Below are positions 10,154 through 25,100 of a stretch of DNA of 64,000 bases, in pieces (positions within the stretch are counted from its first letter, which is position 1; every line of letters begins with the position of its first letter). The notes under the pieces were generated by a model. That model worked only from the letters and a program-made list of their open reading frames with translations. It was not told the DNA's origin and made no database searches. Location of the stretch: assembly GCF_964355755.1 (NCBI RefSeq), contig NC_092670.1:3621001-3685000 (forward strand), given 5' to 3'. A program made the translations under genes and the position numbers. This DNA is from Antedon mediterranea (lineage: Eukaryota; Echinodermata; Crinoidea; Comatulida; Antedonidae).

Positions 10154-13100
10154 ATGGAAATGCACGAGATAAAAGAGAAGGTTTCCGACTATTGTTCCAA
10201 AGACACATGGAAGGCACGTTTTCCAATCTCAATCTGGCTGCCGACTTATAAAATTGGATACGCAATTAATGACTTTGTAGCCGGGATAACCGTTGCTTTG
10301 ACTGTTCTTCCTCAGGGACTCGCCTATGCAAGTATAGCAAAGCTCCCAGCCCAAGTAAGTATCAACAAATACTATATGCAACCATTTTTAGCTGTTCAAT
10401 ATTGTTACATTGTGTATATCTAATACCCTTTTCACATCTGCATTAATTTGTAACTTGTAACAACTTGTAACCACATGTAATTACATGTTTTCATATATAC
10501 ATAATGCAAACTCTGAGAAATCTCTGAAGGAAAGCATAGTTGCATGCTATTTGATGATTTGTCAGTTTAAAATCAGGGTAATACACATGTGCACAGTATC
10601 GGAATAAAAAAGATCCTCTTATCACTATCAGTAAGTAAATAAGTAATATTTATTGCTTTCCAAGAGCAGTACAAATTTATAAAACAGTATAATGTAAATG
10701 AAATAAAAGGGAAAACATTAAATATAATAATACAAGACTAAACTATAAAATAAGCATGGAAAGCAGGGGATTGTTGTAAACATGGAAAGCAGGGGATGGC
10801 TCTTTATGCCCATGGGCTTGTTGTAAGCATGGAAAGCAGGGGATGGCTCTTTAAGCCCATGGGCTTGTTGTAAGCATGGAAAGCAGGGGATGGCTCTTTA
10901 AGCCCAAAGGCTTGTTCCCAACATGAAAAACAATATTACAATAATTATACAAAAATATGAATCTATTATAATTATATACAGTATTACAAATTAATTTTAA
11001 TTACATGTTTGATTTATGCCGAATTCTGATAATCATTATTATTATAAAAATATCTACTATTATTTACAAGAAAAGTCAATCATAATTTTAGGTCTATATA
11101 ATTTGCATATTTGTTAATAAAAATTTGTAAAAGTGTTGTATTCACACTATGCAAACCTGGTTACAACTTGTTACATTTTGCACATGTGAAATGGGTATTA
11201 GGCAATCTTTGACACTTCATGGCCATGCGTGACTCCCAGGCAATCTGGGACTGAGGGAAACTGTTTTCATCACCCATGAAAATTTGTTGGGTTTGAATGA
11301 TGTTTGCATACTGTAAAGTAAGCCTAAGTAGAGTATGAATGGTAAATATGGGGACATATCATCCTACTGATGTTACTGTTACCAATTTTCTACTAAACGT
11401 ATGATTTATTTTATAGCCAAATAATAAATATTTGTTTTTTATTTTTAGTATGGCTTATATTCCTCCTTCATGGGATGTTTTGTGTATTTCTTTCTTGGAA
11501 TGTCCAAAGACATCACCGTTGGTCCGACAGCTATTATGTCGTTGCTCGTGTCCTCGTATGGAACGTCTAACAGTACGGATGATACGTTGAATGATCCGGC
11601 GTATGCAATAACGTTAGCTTGTATATGCGGGCTCATCCAAATTGTTATTGGAGTTTTACATTTAGGTTTGTACTGTATATAAAAATTAAAATATTTAAAA
11701 AAAACAACAATTTTGGGAAATCCAAAGCCATTCTAGGAGCATGGCACTGAGAACGTCCTTGGCACTGAGACTCCAGCAATCTAAAGATCTGTCTACACTA
11801 TCAAACTAGTTTAACAAAAAAATGTGATGTGCCCATATATGGTCCATTATACAGTATACTATATTTAAGCATATCACCAAAGTAAGTAAGTAAGTACCAA
11901 ATGTTTTTTGTTCAGATTAACAGGTACTGTTCTCCTTTATGGTCTAATCATTTTTTATAAAATATCAACCGACTTAAAGTTTGTTATAATGATGCTTTCC
12001 GGAGGTTATTGGGACAACCCAGATTTGTTAGTGCGAGGAATTTGTTTGTGGAAAACAATATTCTATCATTTCATGAATATTTGAGGATTTCGACTTACCG
12101 ATTTCTCACAAGAATAATGAAAAGCGAAAGCAGAATGTTAATTTGTATATATAAATATTTGTTGATGGATTTAAACATGAACTACAAATGGAGAGAGGCA
12201 TTATATACCTGATAAAAGTTTGGATCCTCTCTCCTTTATCTTTTTTTTGTAATGTATTATACCATATGGACAATTGTCTGAAATAAAAGTTGAATTGAAA
12301 AAAGTACCATATTTGCGCACATCACACTTTTTTTGTCAAACTAGTTTGATAGTGTAGATAGAGCTTTAGAAAATCCACAGGATTCCAGGACACTCCATGG
12401 CAATCTGTGACACTTCACTGCATTCTGTGACACTCCACTAACATTCGGGAGACTCAACTCAATCTTTTGGATTTGAAAGAGGTTTACATAAGTACAGTAT
12501 GAATGATAAATATAGGAATAGGACAATTATTTTTAATTTCTGTATTTAATTCATTATCATTTCTTTGTATTATGATAGGTGCCTTGACAAGCTTTATCTC
12601 GGCGACTGTAATCTCTGGATTCACAACAGCATCGGCTCTTACGATAGGAGCTGGACAAATCAAAAATCTGTTCGGTATAAGTTACGAGGGAGATGCTTTC
12701 TATGAAGATATTATTGGTGTGATTTCAAATATAACAGACACAAAGTAAGTATTTTGGACCCCCTGCCACCCACTCCAAAAACATCTTTACTTGACATACT
12801 AAGTTAAAAAAACAACTGTATAAAAAATGTAGGTAAAACATTGTTAAAAAATAAACTGTAATTCATATTCATTTGTTAAAATAATCTTCACAGTAAAACT
12901 GAATGTACAACAATAGATTTTAAAAAGAACTATAAAAACAATTAAAAAGGTTACAATAAAGCTCAATTTACATTTTAAAAAAAAACGATACAGAATCAAA
13001 TAACAGTCTGTCGTACAAAGTAGTGGATAGAATAATACACAATAGATGTTATATCATTAATTATTATCTATATTATAATAGCACTAAGCTAACATTTTTT

Positions 13101-16100
13101 CCTCTATCTCCTCCTAAACCGCAGGTCCGATATTAGCGATTAATTACCTTTTATCCATAGAACGGCCAATTTGTACGAAAAATGCATTTTGTAACTGTTG
13201 AATGCTGCGTTAGGTAATTTACGGCTAGTCACTTTAAATTACCTTAACTGTACTGTTTTTATATCTGATAAAAAGGTAAAGGTGAGTCCCGTGTTCTCTG
13301 AACATAGGGGAATGAGCTGTTAGGAGCTCATTGTACTAAGCCTCGGCATTATGTGGTAGGGTGGCCAGTTCCTTTCCACGCCGCCTTTTTTTTCCCTAGT
13401 ATTTTCAACCAGGTACTCATTTACAGCTGAGTGGACTGGGAGTTGTCGGGAATTGAACCCGGGTCTATCTGTATGACAGTCAAGTGTCCTAACCACTCGG
13501 CTATCCAACTCAACTATATATCTGATAAAAAAATAATATGTATAACAAAACTAAATTTATAATAAATGTTGGTTTGTATGTGTTTTATCTTTCAGCGTGT
13601 GGGATCTGTTATTAGGTTCAGTGTCTCTCATTATACTGTTCCTATTAAAAGTAAGTTACTTTATGTTTTGATAACTACCAGCATTATTTTATTCCTGTTA
13701 CAGTTAATGATATATTTTAATTGCTTATGTCATAAAGTAGGTTAATAAAAATGTGTGTCTCCAATTTGCTTTAATCCTGCAATAGTACACAATGAATGTT
13801 TACGAGTTCGATGGTGAGAATATTTCATGAGTTGAAAGATTGATTGTTCTATTTAACAAGGCTTATTTAATAGAGCAGTCAATATTCAATTAATATATAA
13901 ACAAACAAAATATAACAATATATAACAACATTTTCTTTCCATTCAACAAATACAATACATTCATTATTTGTTTTTTATATAACCCCTAAATAAATTCCTG
14001 TCATTTAATAAGCTGATTGTGGGTCACATGGTGTGCAATAGTATGTACTATTTAACAATTGTGAAATAGACTTTTTTTGAAAAGAAAAAAAAAAAACTTA
14101 TTGCGTATGAAAACAAATCTGTGTGAATTTCAATAGCAGCACCGATGTACGTTCTGCGAACGGAAGAAGCGAAGAGCATGACAAGAAGACTATGAGGTGT
14201 TGTCAACACTTTTTTACACTTATTTTCCCATTGTGTATATTTTAAAAGTTAGTTTTGATTTATTTTTGCAGGTTTTAAAAGATGCCTCAATGAAGTGGGA
14301 GGAGAGAGACCGTGATGCCCCAACAAGTTATATAGTTTTATACAAGTCTTTATGGCTACTTGGTACAGGTCAGTTGGTGTAAATTAACACAAAGCAATCT
14401 AAAGCCTTTTCTACACTATCAAACTTTATGTGACAAAAAAATTGTGATATGCTTGTATATGGACATGATGATGTCATATCACTATCATATATAAGAACAT
14501 CAAAGTTTGATAGTGTAGACAGAACTTGAGTCACTCATTAACTTGCCAAACCTAATAATACACTTAACATGTGTTGCTTGTTATAATTGCTACAAGTAAA
14601 AGTTAGTTATTTTTTACCTCGTTGGGACCCTCTGTTTTCTGTATCAAAATGATTCAACTGGTAGGTTGTTATATCAATGCAACGACATGAGATGAAAGCT
14701 ACCAGAACATGGAGTAACCTCTATGATGCACACAAGGAAGATATGTACTGTACATTGGACCTCCAGTTTTAAGTGATCGAGGAACCTGACGATATTTAGT
14801 TTGCATCGCCCTGTTTTAACCTTTCCAACTCTATTGAATAAAATGACATAAGTTATAGCAAAGAAGTGTTTTGAAAACATCCTTATTGACATTGGCCCTG
14901 TTCTGTACTGCATCTTTTTGAAAATAAAATTTGTATGAATATTATTTATGTATTGTTTTGTAGCAAGAAATGCTGTTGTTGTAATTGCATCAGCCCTAGT
15001 AGCTGTGATATTAGAGTCAACAGGACATGAGGATGCACTTACACTGACAGGAGAAGTACCAGCAGGCCTGCCAAGTCCTAGCCCACCAGACTTTAGTCTT
15101 CCGGGCTTAATGGATGTAAGTATTATGAGTAGAAGTACCAGCAGGCCTACCAAGTCCTAGCCCTCCAGACTTTCGTCTTCCTGGCTTAATGGATGTAAGT
15201 ATTATTAGTAGAAGTACCAGCAGGCCTACCAAGTCCTAGCCCTCCAGACTTTAGTCTTCCTGGCTTAATGGATGTAAGTATTATTAGTAGAAGTACCAGC
15301 AGGCCTACCAAGTCCTAGCCCACCAGACTTTAGTCTTCCTGGCTTAATGGATGTAAGTATTATTAGTAGAAGTACCAGCGGGCCTACCAAGTCCTAGCCC
15401 ACCAGACTTTAGTCTTCCAGGCTTAATGGATGTAAGTATTATTAGTAGAAGTACCAGCAGGCCTACCAAGTCCTAGCCCACCAGACTTTAGTCTTCCAGG
15501 CTTAATGGATGTAAGTATGGATGTAGGCATCTTTATGAGTAAAAGAATGGAAGCATTAAGTGGCATAGAGGGTGGAAACTGTGTGCTCAAGATAACATTG
15601 AGTACCAACAGCCTACCGGACTGTTGTATTTATTATCTGTGTTTTGAACATTTCTTTTCTTTTATGTCTTAATAGATATTAGGAGTTGGAATTGCTATTG
15701 TTCCATTAATAGGATTCTTGGAAGCTATAGCCATAGGAAAAGGTTTTGGTAAGTGTATAAAGCTCTGTCTACACTATCAAACATGTGACTAAAAAATGTG
15801 ATATGCCCATATATGGTAATGATGATGTCATACACTACCATATTTGGTATATCACTACTAAATTTGGTCACACCACACTTTTTTTTAAAACTAGTTTGAT
15901 AGTGTAGACAGAGCTTTAAAAAGTTTTAACACAGAAATCACAGCCCTTGCAGGCATCTGGGCTATGTACAAATAATATATTTTGTTAAATACCTATTAAA
16001 TGTTATTTTCAGGTCGGCAAAATGGTTACAAAGTTGAGCCAAATCAAGAATTAATTGCATTAGGTAAGAACACAATATTTTCTATATCAATGTCCAATAA

Positions 16101-19100
16101 TTAGTAATTCCTGTGAAATTTATTTCTGGTTAGTCAAGTCCACTCTATTAGTTAACCAATTAGTTAGTCTATTAGTTATTTCTGGTTAGTCAAGTCCACT
16201 CTATTAGTTAGTCTATTAGTTAGTCTATTAGTTATTTCTGGTTAGTCAAGTCCACTCTATTAGTTAGTCAATTAGTTAGTCTATTAGTTATTTCTGGTTA
16301 GTCAAGTCCACTCTATTAGTTAGTTTATTAGTTAGTCTATTAGTTATTTCTGGTTAGTCAAGTCCACTCTATTAGTTAGTCAATTAGTTATTTCTGGTTA
16401 GTCAAGTCCACTCTATTAGTTAGTCAATTAGTTAGTCTATTAGTTATTTCTGGTTAGTCAAGTCCACTCTATTAGTTAGTCAATTAGTTAGTCTATTAGT
16501 TATTTCTGGTTAGTCAAGTCCACTCTATTAGTTAGTCAATTAGTTATTTCTGGTTAGTCAAGTCCACTCTATTAGTTAGTCAATTAGTTAGTCTATTAGT
16601 TATTTCTGGTTAGTCAAGTCCACTCTATTAGTTAGTCAATTAGTTAGTCTATTAGTTATTTCTGGTTAGTCAAGTCCACTCTATTAGTTAGTCAATTAGT
16701 TAGTCTATTAGTTATTTCTGGTTAGTCAAGTCCACTCTATTAGTTAGTCAATTAGTTAGTCTATTAGTTATTTCTGGTTAGTCAAGTCCACTCTATTAGT
16801 TAGTCAATTAGTTAGTCTATTAGTTATTTCTGGTTAGTCAAGTCCACTCTATTAGTTAGTCAATTAGTTAGTCTATTAGTTATTTCTGGTTAGTCAAGTC
16901 CACTCTATTAGTTAGTCAATTAGTTATTTCTGGTTAGTCAAGTCCACTCTATTAGTTAGTCAATTAGTTAGTCTATTAGTTATTTCTGGTTAGTCAAGTC
17001 CACTCTATTAGTTAGTCAATTAGTTATTTCTGGTTAGTCAAGTCCACTCTATTAGTTAGTCAATTAGTTAGTCTATTAGTTATTTCTGGTTAGTCAAGTC
17101 CACTCTATTAGTTAGTTTATTAGTTAGTCTATTAGTTATTTCTGGTTAGTCAAGTCCACTCTATTAGTTAGTCAATTAGTTATTTCTGGTTAGTCAAGTC
17201 CACTCTATTAGTTAGTCAATTAGTTAGTCTATTAGTTATTTCTGGTTAGTCAAGTCCACTCTATTAGTTAGTCAATTAGTTAGTCTATTAGTTATTTCTG
17301 GTTAGTCAAGTCCACTCTATTAGTTAGTCAATTAGTTATTTCTGGTTAGTCAAGTCCACTCTATTAGTTAGTCAATTAGTTAGTCTATTAGTTATTTCTG
17401 GTTAGTCAAGTCCACTCTATTAGTTAGTCAATTAGTTAGTCTATTAGTTATTTCTGGTTAGTCAAGTCCACTCTATTAGTTAGTCAATTAGTTAGTCTAT
17501 TAGTTATTTCTGGTTAGTCAAGTCCACTCTATTAGTTAGTCAATTAGTTAGTCTATTAGTTATTTCTGGTTAGTCAAGTCCACTCTATTAGTTAGTCAAT
17601 TAGTTAGTCTATTAGTTATTTCTGGTTAGTCAAGTCCACTCTATTAGTTAGTCAATTAGTTAGTCTATTAGTTATTTCTGGTTAGTCAAGTCCACTCTAT
17701 TAGTTAGTCAATTAGTTATTTCTGGTTAGTCAAGTCCACTCTATTAGTTAGTCAATTAGTTAGTCTATTAGTTATTTCTGGTTAGTCAAGTCCACTCTAT
17801 TAGTTAGTTTATTAGTTAGTCTATTAGTTATTTCTGGTTAGTCAAGTCCACTCTATTAGTTAGTCAATTAGTTATTTCTGGTTAGTCAAGTCCACTCTAT
17901 TAGTTAGTCAATTAGTTAGTCTATTAGTTATTTCTGGTTAGTCAAGTCCACTCTATTAGTTAGTCAATTAGTTAGTCTATTAGTTATTTCTGGTTAGTCA
18001 AGTCCACTCTATTAGTTAGTCAATTAGTTATTTCTGGTTAGTCAAGTCCACTCTATTAGTTAGTCAATTAGTTAGTCTATTAGTTATTTCTGGTTAGTCA
18101 AGTCCACTCTATTAGTTAGTCTATTAGTTATTTCTGGTTAGTCAAGTCCACTCTATTAGTTAGTTTGTTTCTATTATTTTGGAAATATTCTTTTTTTCAA
18201 ACCAACAATTAGTAAACTAACCTTCTTGTATGACCCTGTCATTATTTTTTTATTTATTTTTTATTTATTCGACTTCTCACTAACTCAGTTAGTGAAGGAT
18301 CTGGACCAACAGGTGGTAAACACCTCTAAAACGGTCCAGTCCCAATTTGCACAGTGGCTGTGTGTGACAGTGGCTGTGTTTGTGCACCGGGGTAACCCCC
18401 TACTCGTCTCGAAAGATGTACTAGGTTCTTTAAAGTGAGCATGAGCTATGTGTACACTGGACCTACGGTTTATAGTCCTTATCCGAGAAGACTCGTTCTA
18501 CCACCAGAACCATGGAGCGAGTGAGCCTCGAACCCTTGCCGATGTTATGGCTACGTAATTACGGTTCCACTGTCTTAACCGCTCGGCCACTCACTCGCTG
18601 TATTAAACAGAATAGGCCCTCTAGAGGTCAATCTGTTTGATGATAGATCGTCATTATTTCTGAAGAAGAATATTTCCAAAATAACTTATATCTACAAACC
18701 AGATGAACAGTTTCAATCATATTGTTTCTATTTTTGTACTTTTTCATTTTTAGGTAGTTGTAATGTTTTGGGTTCCTTCTTTTCATCTTATCCTGTAACT
18801 GGAAGTTTTTCTAGGTAAAAAAATTAGTTTTATTTAATTTGTAAAAAATTTAGCAAATTCAAATTTTCAAGATTATAAAATAATCAAAACAATTTGGTTT
18901 AGACTGTTTGTGAAACTTTGTTTTCTTGTGCCATATATTGGCACATATCATATATGTATAGTATCATTTCACTTTCTGAAAATACTTTATTTAAACTTTA
19001 AAAAAAATTCACTAAAATGTTCCTTACATACAGAACATCAATCAATAATCAGTCAGGCGTGAAAACGCAAGCAGGAAACTTAGTAACCGGTACTCTTGTT

Positions 19101-22100
19101 ATATTGTCATTACTCTTCATCACTCCTGCGTTCCAGTACATTCCAAAAGCGGCGTTGGCGGCCGTCATCATCAGCGCAGTCTTCAATATGATGAACTTTC
19201 GTATTTTTCTTCAATTATGGAAACTAAACAGTACGTTCTTTTAATAGTGATTTGTTAAGTATAGAACCAAAATGTCACAATATTAAAGTGTGATAGATCA
19301 AAAAGTATATATTATTTTTATAGTATATATTCTATAGCCTGAATGAAATCATAAAGATATATGCCCCCCTAAAAAATTATTATTTTTTATCTTTTTGTTG
19401 AATCTTTATTTATCATGATTTTGGGGGACAATATATCTTTAAGTAACTTGTTTAAATCAGATAATATCAGTATTTACTACATTAAATTATGCCATATGAT
19501 TTGTTTAATAGGCAGACATTGTCACAAACCATACTCTTATTTTTTTTAAATTACAGAACTGGACTTGTTACCTCTGTCTGCAACATTCATCAGTTCTTTG
19601 TTCTTGGGAGTAGCATATGGCACATTGATTGGGATTGGCATTGATCTTCTAATACTACTCTATCCGAGTGCGCGTCCACAGATAAAGGTAGAATTTCTGG
19701 GTAACTCTTTTACCAGGGGTCAACATAGAGGTTATGGAACGGTGGTTCCGGTTGGAGGTGAATCGGTTCCTGATGATGGGTTACTTTTTGGCAATAGGAA
19801 GGTATGGTTCTAATGCATGCTGTATAGTATAAACTTACTGCATGTTCTTTTGCATTTGATCTTTCTAGTTTTGCATGTGATAGATTATGTTGTGCATGTG
19901 ATAGATTATGTTGTGCATGTGATAGATTATGTTGTGCATTTGATTATGTTGTGCATGTGATAGATTATGTTGTGCATGTGATAGATTATGTTGTGAATTT
20001 GATTATGTTGTGCATGTGATAGATTATGTTGTGCATGTGATAGATTATGTTGTGCATGTGATAGATTATGTTGTGCATGTGATAGATTATTCTGTGCATG
20101 TGATAGATTATGCTGTGAATGTGATAATCTATGCTCTGCATGTGATAATCTTTGTTGTGCATGTGAAAGATTATGTTGGGCATGTGATAGATTATGTTAT
20201 GCAAGCGATAGCTTATGTTGTGCATGTGATTATTTTTGTTGTGCATGTGATCAAACTGAAAGTGCAAATGATTAGCGTGTCTTGTTCAGTGATATACATG
20301 CACATGTGTTTACCATGTGTGTTTTATACAGTAGAAATCTGTCTAATTTGCATCCTACTGTAATTCTTGTCATGTAGTGACGTGGGTAGTGCATGCTTTT
20401 TTTAAAACTTTTTTCTGGGCATAAACTTTATTTCTGTACTTTAGTGTGAATTAAGTGTTGCACCAAACTTGATTCACTTGTATCTAGGTGAAATTTGTTT
20501 TGATACCTAAGCACAAATTACCATTTTCTACTGCTATGATACTGTTATATCCACTTTTTGTGAATAAATAACCCAAAGTGGGTTTACTGTCACTCAGTGT
20601 ATATCAACATAGATGCTTTTTAGTTTAGAGTCTACCATGCACACCATCAAATGCACCCATTGCCATCAAATTTAAACTCTAACCTTTTTTTCTGAAACCT
20701 GTGTGGTATATCAAACTTATGATAAAGTACATCTGTGTGCTGCTTTTCTAGAATCATGTATGTTTTATTTTATGAAAAAAAAAGTTTGTTTATTTAATCA
20801 TTTGGACTTTTTAATTGGAATGTGATATCTTAATGTTGTGATAAATAAAACACATACTTGATTTCCTGTCACAACATTTTAACAAGAGGTCATAGTATCA
20901 TATCAATAATATAAATATATGCCAAGTTAGACACAAGTACCCCCTTTAAAATGATGAGAAGAGGGACGCCAACTATCCTGTTTAAACACCCTCAACTTTC
21001 TTTTATTCATCCAAAAAATACAGATACAAGCATTTATAAATATATAATATAACATACTAAAAGAATGGATAAAAAGGAATGAGAGAAAAGGCAATTACAT
21101 GTCTATCGAGCTCAATTCCCAAAATAAAATGACATAAATATCAAACATAATTATGTGAGAATTAATTGATATCAAGATATGTATTATAACATACTAAACC
21201 AACCCGGAGCTGCTTCTTCTTTTGAATACTGCTTAACGATCAAAACAAGCAGGGATAGCTTAGATAGAATCTCATGTTATATTTTGATACAGACATTTGC
21301 TTTAAAATGTTTTCAAATATTGTAGGCTTCAGTTATATTTTAAGCTGGTTTGCGTGTTTTACTCTTACAGTAAATTGTTCTACTGTATTTTTTGTTTGTA
21401 GCTAAGTCAAAAGTTACTAGAATCACGTATCCACATTTACCCATTTTAGTTTAACACACTGTATTAAGTAGCACAAGTTAATTATTAAGTATCCATAATT
21501 ACAACAGATATTAATGATTCATTTCATTAGTTAGTTTTCCTACAATATTATTTTTCTTCCATAAATTCTGTCTTCATTATTAGTGCATTAATAGACAAGA
21601 TATACAAATGACTGTTATGTTTCTGTCTTAGGAGATGTGTGTACGTGAAACAACATTATATTGAACATAAATTTGCATTAAAAGTTTATTAATCAGTTTT
21701 GCAATATCACGATATAATTATTATATTATGTTTGAGACAACAAAGAATCTTTGTCTCTAAAGAAATTAATATAATGTGTTCAAAGGATATCAGAAATACA
21801 TTTTTAGTATCATATTTTTCAACTTAATGATGTCAGAATTGAATGCACTCAAGCATAACTAATGAGCAGTTTCTGAGAATTTGTGAAGGTTTTTCCACCT
21901 GCAGTAGTAATTATTATACAGTACTACAATGGTTGGGTAATGTGGTATGAATGTAATGATAATTAACTTTAAATATGTTCTGTGTTTTTATTTAGAAGTC
22001 ATTCCAGTATATTGTTTAATTAAAATAGTCAATGGATCTTTTTCACAAGTTACCTGTTACGTAACTTTGATTTAATCAAATAAAAAATATAGATATCTTT

Positions 22101-25100
22101 CAAAGGGAGATGATGACGTAATGATAAGGGATCGGAGAGGCATGGGTTCAAGCCTGACTGTGCCATATTGTGTCCTTGAGCAAGGTGCTTCACTCTTGTT
22201 GCCTCGTCTTTCGGATGTGGTATAAATCTGTTGGTCCTGTGTATAAAGAAAAAGAGAAATGTTTACATTATTCGAAAAATATGAGGAATATACCTGATCT
22301 TGGAGGCGCTGACACTGCACTGCTGGCTGCCGTGGGTCTGTAATGGGCGTAAAACTAATTTTATTTACATTTTTATTTACATTTCAGTTTGACTTGGGAA
22401 CTATTACAGTAGTTCATCTATTACAAGGACTGTTTTATCCATCTGCTGAGTTCATTCAAGACAAACTCACGAGTGAGATTGTTATGAACCCTAAGGTTGA
22501 GGGCGCCATAATAGATTTTGATCGGATAACAAACTTGGACTATTCCATTATTGTAGTAAGTTTCTTTTTTTCAGGAGCCTCGTCTGAAATTGTTCACTAC
22601 CCACCCCCAATTTCCCAGCAGAGATAATCATATTTTATATTAATAATTATATTTAAGCATCTTTGCCTCATCTGTTTTTAATCTCTCGCTACAGCGTTGA
22701 ATAGTACATGCAGGAATTTCTTGTGGACTGTACATATGATTAATTTTATTCCAAACATCAAGTTTTAACTGACTTGTATTTCTATAAAGCTCTGTCTACA
22801 CTATCAAACTTAATGTGACAAAAAAATGTGGTATATGGACATGATGATGTTATATCACTACCATATTTGGGCACACTTTTTTGTCAAACTAGTTTGATAG
22901 TGTAGACAGAGCTTTAAAGGAATTTTAAAACTCGCAATGATGAAATTATCAGTAAACAAAAGGATGGTTCTGGCTTGCTCTATGGTTTTTTTGATCCCTT
23001 CTGTAAAATGTGTAATTTCTTAATTTTTTTGTTCTTAGGCTTTAAAAGACTTTGTTGCAGCCTTTCAGAAAAGCCGTGGCAGTATTGACATCGCGTCCAT
23101 AAAGGGCACCCCAAGTGATAACCTAGTTGCCCGTCAAGTGCCTGTTATAATTGTTTTTACTGGAATGAATGTAGGTATTTCTGATTTCATTCTAAATATA
23201 TTTATATACAACCATAACTATATAGAACCGAGTATAGTCCCAGCGGGCCTAAGTATAGCATTTGGAGAACATTTTTGGGATTGTATTAATAATGCGATTT
23301 GCCATCAAGTCTAGTGTCTGAATTAGGGAGTGGGATTATACTCGAGCATGTACTAAACTCGGTCATGTAATTACTTCTGATTTACTTTTTATATTTTTAT
23401 TTGTCATTTATACTGTTCTTTTGCTTACTTTTATTGTATGTTAAACTGTACCATGAAAATTATATAATAATATATAGAAAGAATAAATAAATAAATTAGC
23501 CAAGTAAGTATGTGCTCTACATACAGTACTGCCAATTTGTTAGGTCACATCAGCATCTATGGCTAAATTCTGATAATGAAAACCAAACAAATATCCGGTC
23601 ATCTCTGCTTGTAAATGTTAATGTCAAAAGTAATGTACGTGGACCGTTGGGAATTTTGACACAGTTTGTGATTGCCTTTTACAGGAGACGATTGAGAACC
23701 AGCTGAAACAGGCGGAGTTTGGTGACGCCGTGGCATTCTGTGCTGACATGAACACTGCCCTCAGTAGTTTGGCTTCAAGTTGTAAGTATTTGTTTTAGTT
23801 TAATGCTTCTTTTGATTTCAAACTAATATAAAATTAAATCATTCGGTAAATATCTTTTGAAGTGGCATTGTATCTTGGTGGTTAACAAGCTTGCTTACCA
23901 ATCACAGAGTGTTGGGTTCACGTCATTTGCAAGTTGTTTATTTCATGTTTGTGATATGTACACAGACACAATCAATTACGTTGTCTGTTTTTTTCGAAAA
24001 AGAACCTAGTGTTACAGATACAAAATAAAATCTATATCCAATTTTAGAAATTTTATGACAAACAACAACGTATATATTCTCAAAATCATTAAATATATTT
24101 AACTGTACATATTCTCAAAATGTGCGTATTTACACATCTTTAAAGAGAAGATAACAAACACTATTGTTATATTTCTAATGTATTTAGCTTCATAATCTCA
24201 AAATCAAAAAATATATTCTAAAAATGTGCGTATGTACACATTCTGTAAAGAAAAGATGACAAATACTATTTAATGATCGTATGTTGTGGCAAAACATGAA
24301 AATCGTGTTCACGTTCATTGGCCACATCATAATCGTAGAAATGCGCATATACTCATTTAATTCAACCCGAAACACGTCCCTGGCGCTGATAAATGATCAG
24401 GCCAAGTTTGGACATTAGGGCTAAGATGTACAAGTAGAGAAATAATACCAACCGGAAAGGATAATAGTAATTGTTGGGAAGTGTTTTGAAGATATGGACG
24501 AATATACTAGATATACAATGATAAGCCGTCTAGTATTGGTAGATAAAACATCGTATGTGTTTTAGATAAAGGTTAACATAGATAAAACATGCCTTGCATT
24601 CATTCAGTTAAAAATCTATATATATATATCTATATGATATAATTTAAAAATGAATTATTATCAAAAATACAAATATAAATTAATACCAAATATACAAATA
24701 TTATATATTAGTATTTTGGTTTTGTTGCAATTATGAACCTCTGGCCCCACAGGGATCTGGTTGATTATATTTTAATGTAATAAATCCTATAAAGCATACA
24801 GCAACTAATTTATGTTGATGATCAAAAACAAACTCCTACTCCTACATGATGCAATAAATAAATGAAGCGCATTATTGTTGATGGTCCCTAGAGGGCGCTG
24901 ATATCAAATGTAAGCTACTGAAAGACAAATGAACATGTTTGCGCAAAGCATGTTATTTAATTTACTGTGTGTCTCTCATTAATATTGTATTTATTACAAA
25001 TTACAGAAACATTGTATTGTATCTTGCCACATTCATTAAAATATCTCCAATTCAAGATGACTGAATATAATCACAAAGCTCAAACCTGTTTTGTAGTGTA

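Noticed and set aside
14674-15608. Minus-strand frames of 159 and 61 codons with LTSIKPGRLKSGGLGLGRPA
   Set aside because: Antisense of SLC26A11 exon 6 and its 79-bp repeats.
16120-18165. Possible CRISPR array (regular repeats)
   Set aside because: Repeats are contiguous without unique spacers and lie in an animal gene intron; it is a minisatellite.
20010-20363. 117-codon plus-strand frame HVIDYVVHVIDYVV and its minus-strand mirror
   Set aside because: Product of a 21-bp minisatellite inside SLC26A11 intron 11.
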